This document shows, in pieces, positions 1-7,379 of a DNA stretch of 13,698 nt; position 1 is the stretch's first letter; every line of letters begins with the position of its first letter. Origin of the DNA: DATFAS01 sp035254305. GTDB lineage: Bacteria > Bacillota > Bacilli > Aneurinibacillales > RAOX-1. The notes beneath the pieces were generated by a model that had not been told where the DNA came from, did not search any database, and saw only the letters and a list, made by a program, of their open reading frames with translations. Made by a program: the position numbers and the translations under genes. The stretch is from NCBI GenBank assembly GCA_035254305.1, contig DATFAS010000204.1, positions 1 through 13,698 on the forward strand. Direction: 5' to 3'.

Positions 1-1
1 T

Positions 2-841
2 GCAAAGGCACGTTATGATCTAGCCAAAACCAGTTTTGATCGGATCAAAAGCCTCTATGAAAGCCAAGCAGCTAGTAAGCAAGAATATGATGAAGCGAAT
101 ACAAACTTAATCACAGCACAAGCAGCCTTAGATAAGGCCCAAGCGAGTGTAGAGTATGCGAAAGCTACATTGAATCAGGCACAACACGCTGTTGACTTGG
201 CTAAGTCAAAAATAAGTGAAACGCAAGCTCAAGTTGGGCAGGCTAATGCTAGCTACGAAAGTGCAAACGTCAGTGTTGAGGATGCTACGGTTCGGGCGCC
301 CTTCGATGGTATGGTGATTGATACTTTGGTTCATGTTGGGGATATGGCCTCGCCAGGTACAGCTTTAGTTAGGATAGAGAGAGCTCCTTATTTCTTGGAA
401 ACCTATCTTGATGAACGTAAACAAAATGAAATTCATATCGGAGATGCGGTGCCTGTTATGATTGGTGCACTTAATCGTACGATGACAGGAACGATTGCTG
501 AGATGACTCCACATATTGACCCAACAAGTCGCAAGTTTCGAGTGAAGGTTGCCTTATCGCCATCAACCGACATTATAAGTGGGATGTTTGGCATCGTGGC
601 ATTTTCTGATGGTGGGGAAAGAAGTATATTTGTCCCAGACTCTGCCATTATTAGGTGGACACAATTCACAGGAGTCTATGTAGTGGATGAACAGGGTATT
701 GCTCATTTACGATTTGTGAATATTGGGCGAGATCAAGATCATATGTCTGAAATACTAAGTGGGCTAAATGATGGTGAACAAATTGTAGTCAGTTCCATCG
801 ATAAGGTAGTGGATAAGGCAAAGGTGGTCGAAGAAAAATGA
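2..841 (+). CDS. RND efflux membrane fusion (periplasmic adaptor) protein, 5' truncated
   Basis: Partial HlyD/AcrA-family adaptor; the frame is open to the window edge, leaving 279 residues and a TGA stop. In tripartite pumps this protein joins an RND permease to an outer channel. Residues 1-93 are an Ala/Gln/Lys-rich coiled-coil hairpin with repeated AxxxLxxAxxxx heptads. At about 95 the chain enters the second half of the lipoyl domain (VRAPFDGMVIDTLVHVGD), the hallmark of the family. A beta-barrel and a membrane-proximal domain follow to a Lys/Glu-rich end. The true start, signal peptide and first lipoyl half lie outside the window. The stop overlaps the start of the permease gene (ATGA), so the two are translationally coupled. 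A TTG at 170 lies inside the coiled coil and is not a credible start. The substrate cannot be told from sequence. The family call is firm. Confidence 0.93.
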   Translation, partial: AKARYDLAKTSFDRIKSLYESQAASKQEYDEANTNLITAQAALDKAQASVEYAKATLNQAQHAVDLAKSKISETQAQVGQANASYESANVSVEDATVRAPFDGMVIDTLVHVGDMASPGTALVRIERAPYFLETYLDERKQNEIHIGDAVPVMIGALNRTMTGTIAEMTPHIDPTSRKFRVKVALSPSTDIISGMFGIVAFSDGGERSIFVPDSAIIRWTQFTGVYVVDEQGIAHLRFVNIGRDQDHMSEILSGLNDGEQIVVSSIDKVVDKAKVVEEK

Positions 842-3800
842 GCCAACATGAGCCTTCAAATAAAAAATTAGGAGCTGCGGGTCAGATTGCTCGTGCTTTT
901 ATCGATTCGAAATTAACCCCATTACTCGTTATTGCTATGCTCCTCATGGGTGTTTTTGCCGTCCTGAATACTCCACGTGAAGAGGAGCCACAAATATCTG
1001 TTCCAATGGTCGATATCTATATCCCATTCCCAGGTGCAACTGCTGTCGATGTAGAGAACAGAGTTACCAAAGTCATGGAAAAAAAGCTATGGCAGGTAGA
1101 TGGGATTGAGTATATCTATTCTACCTCGAAACCCGGAATGGCGATGTTTACAGCACGTTTCTATGTGGGAAAAGATTTAGACCAAAGTTTAGTTCGCTTA
1201 TATAATGCCTTAACCTCAAACATGGACGCCTTGCCACAAGGGGCATCGCAGCCGCTTGTAAAACCAGTAACCATCGATGATGTACCGATTGTTGCGGTGA
1301 CTCTCTGGAGTGAACAATTAGACGACTATTCTCTAAGACGTATTGCAACAGTTGTAAGTGATGAAGTCAACAAGATTAATAATGTCGCTAAAACTAGAGT
1401 ATCGGGTGGAAGAGAACGAGAGGTTCGCATAGAAGTCGATCCGAAGCGGTTGGCAGCATTCCATCTCTCTCCATTAAGTGTTCAAGCAACCTTGGAGCAA
1501 GCAAATTTATCCTTACCATCTGGCTCCTTTGATAAAGGAAACGAAAATAATCAGGTGAAGACCGGTCAATATTTAACGAACAAAAAAGAGATTGAAGATC
1601 TAGTGATCGGGGTTTATAATAACCGCCCAGTTTATGTGAAGGATATCGCCAATATTGAAGATGGGCCAGGTGAAATCAATAATTACGTCATGTTTGGAGT
1701 GGGACCACAAGCAGCGGATAAAGGAATTGATGATAAAAAAATAGGATCTCATTATCCAGCGGTTACACTAGATGTGGCGAAGAAACCAGGAACAAATGCT
1801 GTTATTATATCCAATGATGTAATTCGAAAAATCAATGATCTAAAAGGAAAGGTCATTCCTGATAATGTTCAAGTAACGGTAACTCGTAATTATGGGGACA
1901 CAGCAGAAGAAAAGGCAAACGAATTAATTAAACATTTATTAATTGCTACATTTTCAGTTATTTTGCTCATCGGTGTAACCTTGGGTATTCGAGAAGCCAT
2001 TGTTGTAGGTATTGCGGTTCCTGTTACACTTGCGCTAGCTCTGTTCTTAAGTAAAATGTATGGCTATACCCTAAATCGTGTCACCTTGTTTGCCCTTATT
2101 TTTGCCATTGGGATTCTGGTAGATGATGCAATCGTTGTAGTGGAAAATATTCATAGATGGTTCCAACGAGGAACACACCCTCCTTTGAAAGCAGCTATTC
2201 TAGCGGTTAATGAAGTGGGGAATCCAACGATCCTAGCTACCTTTACCGTTATTGCAACCTTGATGCCTATGGCTTTTGTCGGGGGATTAATGGGTCCTTA
2301 TATGGCTCCTATTCCGATTAATGCCTCCGTCGCTATGTTTTTTTCATTACTTGTAGCATTTGTAGTGACCCCATGGTTTGCTTATCGGTTTCTGAAGAAA
2401 ACGGGGCATGCTCACTCCATGGAAGAACATCTAGATGTGAGTAATTTGCTTGGTTTTGCAGGCTGGTACGCCCATGTGATCCAGAAGATGTTATATAGTA
2501 AATCGAAACGAACGATCTTCCTATCGAGTATTGTGGTTTTACTTTTAGGTTCTATGAGTTTATTTTATACAAAGGCCGTACCGATGAAGATGATGCCATT
2601 CGATAATAAAAGTGAAATCCAAGTGGTAATCGATATGCCAGAAGGAACAACATTAGAAGATACACAAAAAGCGACACAAGCGATTGGTGATTATATCGCT
2701 ACAGTGAGTCAAGTTACGGATTATGAGTCATATGTAGGTACTTCATCACCGTTTAACTTTAATGGCTTAGTTCGGCATTATTATTTAAGAGAAGCAGGTA
2801 ATGCTGCTGATATTCAAATTAATCTCATAGATAAGGCTCATCGTAAAGAGCAAAGCCATGATATTGCCAAACAAATTCGTCCGAAGATTCAAGCCATAGC
2901 AGAGAAATATCATGCAAATGTTAAAGTGGTAGAAGTGCCACCAGGTCCTCCTGTCATATCGACCATTGTGCTTGAAGTGTATGGAAATGATAAAGCCGAG
3001 CAATTCGCTGTGGCCAAAGAGGCGGAGAAAATTTTCCAAAATACTAAGGGTGTCGTAGATGTGGATACGTATATGGAGGATAATCAGGCAGAGTATCATT
3101 TTACAATGAATGAAAAAGCTCGACTAAATGGAATTACCAATGAATATATCGTTAAGACTTTACAAATGATGCTCGAAGGATCGAAGGTCGGTATGATTCA
3201 TCCACCACGTGAGCTGGATCCGGTTGTTATACGAGTACAGCCTACGAAGGCGGATCGATCTAGTATTGAAGATCTAAAGGGGATTCAAATTCCGACACCC
3301 CAAGGTGGCTTGGTACCACTTGGAGAAGTAGTGAATGTGGAAAAAGGTACGATTGAACAAACACTCTATCGTAAAAATCTACAGAGTGTCACTTATGTAG
3401 TTGGGGATGTAGCTGGATTAGAAGAGAGCCCAGCCTATTCAATCGCTGCTATGTGGGATCAAATAGGGGCAATTCAGACCAAATCAGGTACTCGTGTCAA
3501 ACAATATATTACATCTCAGCCGTGGTTAGAGAATGGAATCAGTGTGAAGTGGGATGGAGAATCCCAAATTACCTATGAGGTTTTCCGTGATCTCGGAATT
3601 GCTTTCGGCATAGCCTTGATTGTGATGTATCTACTGATAGTAGGTTGGTTCCAATCCTTTATTACTCCATTAATCATTATGTCGCCTATTCCTCTAACAT
3701 TGATTGGGGTCATACCTGGACACTGGATGTTTGGGGCTTTCTTCACTGCCACATCCATGATAGGAGTGATTGCTTTAGCAGGGATTATTGTCCGAAACTC

Positions 3801-4116
3801 GATTCTGTTAGTTGAATTTGCTAATCAACGCCGCGAGGAAGGTGTATCGATTGGTAGCGCCGTAATTGAAGCAGGAATTGTTCGTGCCAAGCCGATTGTT
3901 CTAACTGCTGCCGCTGTCGTAATTGGTGCATTCGTTATTTTATTTGATCCAATTTTTCAGGGTCTAGCGATTTCGTTGATGTTCGGGACGATCACCGCGA
4001 CCGTTCTTACATTGTTCGTGATCCCTATTCTTTATTGCCGAATTGAAACAAGAAAGTCAAAGAAGCCAGTACAGAAAATGGAGATTTATGATTCATCCAA
4101 TGGAGTGGAACTCTAA
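838..4116 (+). CDS. RND-family efflux permease (AcrB-like)
   Basis: A full-length 1092-residue proton-driven efflux permease of the AcrB/ACR_tran family. A transmembrane segment at about 25-46 is followed by PREEEPQISVP and the PGATAVDVENRV porter-domain motif. A cluster of helices lies at about 361-520, a seventh helix at about 560-583, and the last helices from about 918 to 1070. The TM4 proton-relay motif GILVDDAIVVVEN carries Asp429-Asp430. In TM10 the motif reads GIIVRNSILLVEF, so Arg986 stands where AcrB has its relay Lys. The start overlaps the adaptor stop, with AAGGTGG at 821-827 as ribosome binding site. The Asp pair argues for the multidrug/organic branch rather than the CusA metal branch, but the substrate is not known. 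RND pumps with a separate adaptor are less usual in Gram-positive bacteria. No outer-channel gene lies downstream; it may be upstream of the window or absent. Confidence 0.95.
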   Translation: MSQHEPSNKKLGAAGQIARAFIDSKLTPLLVIAMLLMGVFAVLNTPREEEPQISVPMVDIYIPFPGATAVDVENRVTKVMEKKLWQVDGIEYIYSTSKPGMAMFTARFYVGKDLDQSLVRLYNALTSNMDALPQGASQPLVKPVTIDDVPIVAVTLWSEQLDDYSLRRIATVVSDEVNKINNVAKTRVSGGREREVRIEVDPKRLAAFHLSPLSVQATLEQANLSLPSGSFDKGNENNQVKTGQYLTNKKEIEDLVIGVYNNRPVYVKDIANIEDGPGEINNYVMFGVGPQAADKGIDDKKIGSHYPAVTLDVAKKPGTNAVIISNDVIRKINDLKGKVIPDNVQVTVTRNYGDTAEEKANELIKHLLIATFSVILLIGVTLGIREAIVVGIAVPVTLALALFLSKMYGYTLNRVTLFALIFAIGILVDDAIVVVENIHRWFQRGTHPPLKAAILAVNEVGNPTILATFTVIATLMPMAFVGGLMGPYMAPIPINASVAMFFSLLVAFVVTPWFAYRFLKKTGHAHSMEEHLDVSNLLGFAGWYAHVIQKMLYSKSKRTIFLSSIVVLLLGSMSLFYTKAVPMKMMPFDNKSEIQVVIDMPEGTTLEDTQKATQAIGDYIATVSQVTDYESYVGTSSPFNFNGLVRHYYLREAGNAADIQINLIDKAHRKEQSHDIAKQIRPKIQAIAEKYHANVKVVEVPPGPPVISTIVLEVYGNDKAEQFAVAKEAEKIFQNTKGVVDVDTYMEDNQAEYHFTMNEKARLNGITNEYIVKTLQMMLEGSKVGMIHPPRELDPVVIRVQPTKADRSSIEDLKGIQIPTPQGGLVPLGEVVNVEKGTIEQTLYRKNLQSVTYVVGDVAGLEESPAYSIAAMWDQIGAIQTKSGTRVKQYITSQPWLENGISVKWDGESQITYEVFRDLGIAFGIALIVMYLLIVGWFQSFITPLIIMSPIPLTLIGVIPGHWMFGAFFTATSMIGVIALAGIIVRNSILLVEFANQRREEGVSIGSAVIEAGIVRAKPIVLTAAAVVIGAFVILFDPIFQGLAISLMFGTITATVLTLFVIPILYCRIETRKSKKPVQKMEIYDSSNGVEL

Positions 4117-4130
4117 GGGGGAGGAAATCA

Positions 4131-4352
4131 ATGTATGTGATAAATGGAAAAGGAAATTTGATTCGCTTGTTAGCTGGGGTCTTTATTTTGCTTAGTGTGT
4201 TATTAGGATATTATATTAGCCCATATTGGTTCTTGTTTACGATCTTTGTTGGAATCAATTTGATCATCTCAGCGATCACAGGGTTCTGTTTATTAGAGAG
4301 AATACTAGCCAAGCTTGGTGTCGAAAAGAAAAAAGTACATCCACTGATATGA
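4131..4352 (+). CDS. DUF2892 / YgaP-type small membrane protein
   Basis: A 73-residue protein. Basic NGKGNLIRLLAG begins the first membrane helix (about 10-27), and a second helix (about 32-52) ends in ITGFCLLERIL. The pattern of an N-terminal Asn/Arg followed by RLLAG, with a GFC near the end of helix 2 (Cys53), is that of DUF2892, the membrane module that in YgaP is fused behind a rhodanese domain. The tail is Lys-rich (VEKKK) and probably cytosolic. The start is clear: GGGGGAGG at 4117-4124, six bases before the ATG. It begins 14 bases after the permease stop and before the terminator, so it is the last gene of the efflux operon. The biochemical role of free-standing DUF2892 proteins is not established; a link to sulfur chemistry comes only from YgaP and from the rhodanese genes further on in this window. 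Confidence 0.8.
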   Translation: MYVINGKGNLIRLLAGVFILLSVLLGYYISPYWFLFTIFVGINLIISAITGFCLLERILAKLGVEKKKVHPLI

Positions 4353-4373
4353 GGATAAACACAATGAAGTATG

Positions 4374-4405
4374 AATAACCCTCCCACAAATTGGAGGGTT
4401 ATTTT
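4374..4405 (+). terminator. Intrinsic terminator after the efflux operon
   Basis: A perfect 11-bp stem (4374-4384 with 4393-4403; AATAACCCTCC pairing with GGAGGGTTATT) with an 8-base loop runs into a T-rich stretch. It sits 21 bases after the stop of the DUF2892 gene and separates the efflux block from the hydrogenase block. Confidence 0.88.
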
Positions 4406-4469
4406 ATGTTTAGGCGTAAAGAGCCTATTCTCTTCCTGAATAATCAGTAACGGCCATGCATACGTTTGA

Positions 4470-4515
4470 ATGAAGAGTGGGGTTGGGGGTAAACACCTCA
4501 CCTATGAATCTTCAT
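4470..4515 (+). promoter_or_regulatory. Structured leader upstream of the hydrogenase operon
   Basis: Two stacked pairings: ATGAAGA (4470-4476) with TCTTCAT (4509-4515), and directly inside it GTGGGGT (4477-4483) with ACCTCAC (4495-4501; one G-U pair). The loop is G-rich, and a 7-base bulge lies on the 3' side. It ends 48 bases before the ATG of the b5 gene. It resembles no riboswitch class I know. The rest of 4406-4563 has only a small TAGGC/GCCTA hairpin at 4411-4427 and no promoter I would defend, although the operon promoter must lie in or near this stretch. Confidence 0.35.
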
Positions 4516-4563
4516 CCGAATAAGATAGCCCATAAGAAAATCTCTAACGGAGGAATGGATAAC

Positions 4564-5073
4564 ATGAATGAAAACGAGTTGGAGTTGGTTAGAAGGCAGA
4601 TTCATCTCACATATAATGAAATTCAATATTTAATCCATTTGTTATATGTAACAATGGACCTTTACACGAAAAATCTTACATTAAATCAATTGTGGAATAA
4701 AATTTCTCTGCTTCAATTTCTCACGAATCTGCTCGATCAGAGGCAAATTTCGAATATGGTTACGCCAACATTGCCTCAGCCCTTGCAACCTATTTCCCCC
4801 ACTTATTTGAATCCAACAGTAGGTCAAGTTACAGTACAAAATGTTTCATCTATTACCCGTGAACAGTTAGCCCGTTCGACAGGGCGAAATGGAAGCCCCG
4901 CCTACGTGGCTGTGGATGGGGTTGTTTATGACGTTACCAATAATAAGGCATGGTCGGCAGCCTCCCATTTTGGACTAACCGCAGGGAAAGACTTAACTGC
5001 TGAATTCGCAACCTGTCATGCTGGGCAGCAATGGATTCTATCCACATTAAAGCAGGTAGGGAGGTTAATCTAA
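4564..5073 (+). CDS. Cytochrome b5-like haem-binding protein of the hydrogenase operon
   Basis: A 169-residue protein in two parts. Residues 1-65 are predicted helical, without Cys or a signal peptide. A Pro-rich linker follows (about 67-86, TPTLPQPLQPISP). Residues about 95-169 form a cytochrome b5-like haem/steroid-binding domain: ITREQLA, then YVAVDGVVYDVT, then SHFGLTAGKDLT and CH near the end. His135 and His152 are the expected axial haem ligands. The ATG at 4564 is chosen because GGAGG (4549-4553) lies 10 bases before it; an in-frame ATG at 4555 is too close, and the frame upstream to 4477 looks non-coding. The stop overlaps the hydrogenase small-subunit start by one base (TAATG). A role as electron carrier for the hydrogenase is inferred from operon position and the haem ligands. 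The N-terminal domain is not recognised. Confidence 0.82.
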   Translation: MNENELELVRRQIHLTYNEIQYLIHLLYVTMDLYTKNLTLNQLWNKISLLQFLTNLLDQRQISNMVTPTLPQPLQPISPTYLNPTVGQVTVQNVSSITREQLARSTGRNGSPAYVAVDGVVYDVTNNKAWSAASHFGLTAGKDLTAEFATCHAGQQWILSTLKQVGRLI

Positions 5074-5966
5074 TGTCAGATCCAAGTTACATCCTGCCCC
5101 CTGAGGAAGTAAGTAATGAGGCGATAGTGAAACGATTAACTGAGCAAGTTAACGAACGTATTTCCCAAAGCCAATTAAAAAAGCCAAAGCTTGTATGGCT
5201 TGAATTAACGGGATGCTCGGGAAATATCATTTCGCTGATGAATGGATTTAATCCAAATCTTGAATACATGCTTACCACTATGGTCGATTTAGTATACAGC
5301 AACAGCCTAATGGCGGAAGAAGGGGAGCAGGCTATAGAACGATTAATGAATGTAATAGATGAGGAATTTATTCTAGCAGTAGAGGGGGCGATTGCCACTA
5401 AAAATAATGGACTCTATAATGTTATCGGTCGATGGCAAGGAAAGGCGTTCACAGCATTGGAGGCAGCGAAGTTGCTGGGGGAAAAGGCATCCCATGTGAT
5501 TGCCGTTGGGGCTTGTGCTGTAGATGGAGGACCATCTGCTGCAAAGCCAAACCTATCGGAATGTGTGGGGCTCTCTGATATCGTAAAACGTCCCATGATT
5601 AAGCTCCCTGGATGCCCTTGTCATCCCGATTGGTTTTTGGGAACACTTGCACACTTGCTAATGTATGGTGTTCCAGAGTTAGATCATATGGACCGCCCAT
5701 TATTGTTTTATAGTACATTAATCCACGATCGGTGCCCGCGAAGGAATTTCTTTGATAAAGGGATATTCGCTAAGACATTAGGCGAGCCAACCTGTTTATT
5801 CAAACTCGGTTGCCGGGGGCCGGTAACACGGGTTGATTGCCCGACACGTAAATGGGACGGGTATGTTAATTGGCCGATCGGAGCCAGCACATGCATAGGT
5901 TGCTCACAATTTGGTTTTCCGGATAAAATGGGGCCATTTATCTCCTACGACATAACAAGGGAGTAG
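5073..5966 (+). CDS. [NiFe]-hydrogenase small subunit, atypical
   Basis: A 297-residue iron-sulfur subunit that carries electrons away from the NiFe site. The start at 5073 has GGGAGG at 5059-5064. There is no Tat signal (no RRxFxK) and no C-terminal helix, so it should be cytosolic. The proximal-cluster region reads WLELTGCSGN: Cys48 is present but the usual second Cys is Asn51; the other two ligands are Cys148 (GACAVDGG) and Cys181 (PGCPC, with an extra Cys183). Distal cluster: His218, Cys221, Cys241, Cys247. Medial cluster: Cys256, Cys274, Cys277 in CPTRKW and CIGCSQFGFPDK. The CSGN motif resembles cyanobacterial HupS and mycobacterial Huc small subunits (group 2a). Residues 1-38 form an extra charged helix before the core fold. 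It lies 3 bases from the large-subunit gene. I leave the subgroup open because the partner large subunit looks different. Confidence 0.93.
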   Translation: MSDPSYILPPEEVSNEAIVKRLTEQVNERISQSQLKKPKLVWLELTGCSGNIISLMNGFNPNLEYMLTTMVDLVYSNSLMAEEGEQAIERLMNVIDEEFILAVEGAIATKNNGLYNVIGRWQGKAFTALEAAKLLGEKASHVIAVGACAVDGGPSAAKPNLSECVGLSDIVKRPMIKLPGCPCHPDWFLGTLAHLLMYGVPELDHMDRPLLFYSTLIHDRCPRRNFFDKGIFAKTLGEPTCLFKLGCRGPVTRVDCPTRKWDGYVNWPIGASTCIGCSQFGFPDKMGPFISYDITRE

Positions 5967-5969
5967 TCA

Positions 5970-7379
5970 ATGAAAAAAAGAATAGTTATTAATCCATTGA
6001 CAAGGATTAGCGGGTTTATGGAAATCGATGTCACGCTAGAGCAGAATAAAATTGTTGATGTGAAAACAAAAGGAAACATCTTTCGTGGATTCGAGCAGAT
6101 CATGGTTGGGCGCAGCCCTTTCGATGCGATTTATCTTACCCAACGAATTTGTGGAATTTGTTCCACAGCTCATTCGGTCGCTTCCTCGCTAGCCTTGGAG
6201 GATGCATTAGGGGTTGCAGTCACGGAGTTAGGCCATTACATACGAGATGCTCTTCATTGCTGTGAGTTTCTGCAGAATCATATTCGGCATTTCTATCAAT
6301 TTACGCTTCCAGATTTCGTCAAACTTCCTGAGGTAAGCTCGATATTTATTGCTCGCCACACTGATTTTCGATTGCCGCAGCAAACGAATGAGCTGCTGGT
6401 TCAACATTATTTCGAATCATTGCAGGTGAGCCGTTTAGCCCATCAAATGCTGTCTGTAATGGGTGGGAAGGCTCCCCATAATCATGGAGTTTTTGTGGGA
6501 GGTGTAGCCACTCCACCCAATGCCGATCAGATTGTGAGAATGAAATCCATTTTACAAACGATTAATGCGTTTATTGAGGATAAAATGATTCCGGATGTAT
6601 ATATCATAGCAAAGTATTATGATGATTATTTTCACATGGGGAAGGGCCCTGGCCATTTAATGAGCTTTGGGGCATTCAATCATTATAAGGATCTGGGCAC
6701 CCAATATGTAGACCCTCTTGTTTTAATCCATAATCAAATTCAGCCATTTAATAGAGACCTTATTAAAGAAGAAATAGATTATTCCTGGTATAAAGGAAAA
6801 AGCTCTTATGGGCCGCTTGAGACGATGTCAGAACCGAATAGGGATAAGCCTCAGGGATACTCATGGGTGAAGGCACCACGGTATGACAATCTCCCCTTTG
6901 AAGTTGGGCCTCTTGCAAGGTTATGGTTGAATGGTGAATATCGTCGAGGGATCTCGGCAATGGATCGGACAATAGCAAGAGCATTGGAGGCTAAGAAAAT
7001 TGCAGGGATTCTCGATGCTTTATTAAACCATATTACTCCTGGCATATCGGTTCAACAGACATGGACCATTCCAGAGAAAGCAGTCGGAACGGGTTTGGTT
7101 GATACGATTAGGGGAGCATTGGGACATTGGATCAAAATAGAGAATAAAACCTTGTCTTTCTATCAAATTATTACGCCTTCTGCTTGGGATTTCTCCTCCA
7201 TGGATGCTAGGGGGATTCCTGGAACTGCGGAACAAGCCTTGCTGGGTACAACCATACAAAACCCTGATCAGCCGGTCGAAATAGGAAGAATCCTCCGATC
7301 CTTTGACCCTTGTATGTCTTGTGCGACACATGTGTATCAACCAGGGCGAGAGCCAATTACGATTGAGGTGTTTGGATGA
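5970..7379 (+). CDS. [NiFe]-hydrogenase large subunit (catalytic)
   Basis: A 469-residue catalytic subunit. The N-terminal L1 motif RICGICSTAH gives Cys61 and Cys64; the C-terminal L2 motif DPCMSCATH gives Cys448 and Cys451, so all four NiFe-site cysteines are present. After His454 comes a 15-residue tail (VYQPGREPITIEVFG), the part normally cut off by the maturation protease, so this is a true enzyme precursor and not a tail-less H2 sensor of the HupV type. The opening residues (VINPLTRISG, NIFRGFEQIMVGR) are typical of the family. RBS GGGAG at 5959-5963 overlaps the previous stop region. The stop overlaps the next ATG (ATGA). L1 looks more like group 1-type enzymes than group 2a, at odds with the small subunit; tree placement is needed. 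No hyp assembly genes are in the window. Confidence 0.95.
   Translation: MKKRIVINPLTRISGFMEIDVTLEQNKIVDVKTKGNIFRGFEQIMVGRSPFDAIYLTQRICGICSTAHSVASSLALEDALGVAVTELGHYIRDALHCCEFLQNHIRHFYQFTLPDFVKLPEVSSIFIARHTDFRLPQQTNELLVQHYFESLQVSRLAHQMLSVMGGKAPHNHGVFVGGVATPPNADQIVRMKSILQTINAFIEDKMIPDVYIIAKYYDDYFHMGKGPGHLMSFGAFNHYKDLGTQYVDPLVLIHNQIQPFNRDLIKEEIDYSWYKGKSSYGPLETMSEPNRDKPQGYSWVKAPRYDNLPFEVGPLARLWLNGEYRRGISAMDRTIARALEAKKIAGILDALLNHITPGISVQQTWTIPEKAVGTGLVDTIRGALGHWIKIENKTLSFYQIITPSAWDFSSMDARGIPGTAEQALLGTTIQNPDQPVEIGRILRSFDPCMSCATHVYQPGREPITIEVFG

Noticed and set aside
170..841. Adaptor gene starting at TTG 170 as a complete 223-residue protein
   Set aside because: The frame continues unbroken to the left edge with coiled-coil sequence typical of the family, so the gene is truncated by the window and 170 is internal.
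2785..3099. 104-codon minus-strand open frame inside the RND permease
   Set aside because: It is a shadow of the permease coding sequence, with no ribosome binding site or recognisable domain.
4477..4563. Earlier GTG start at 4477 for the b5-domain protein
   Set aside because: No ribosome binding site precedes it, the extra residues are unlike a protein N-terminus, and it overlaps the structured leader. GGAGG at 4549 points to ATG 4564.
4406..4563. Nickel/cobalt or other known riboswitch before the hydrogenase operon
   Set aside because: The conserved sequence blocks of the classes I can recall are missing. Only local hairpins are visible.
5031..5072. Upstream start at 5031 for the hydrogenase small subunit
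   Set aside because: It lies within the b5 coding sequence. ATG 5073 has a strong GGGAGG 8 bases before it and a typical one-base stop/start overlap.
5970..7379. Hydrogenase as an H2-sensing regulatory type (HupUV/HoxBC)
   Set aside because: The large subunit keeps a cleavable C-terminal tail, a maturation protease gene follows, and no histidine kinase or regulator gene is nearby.
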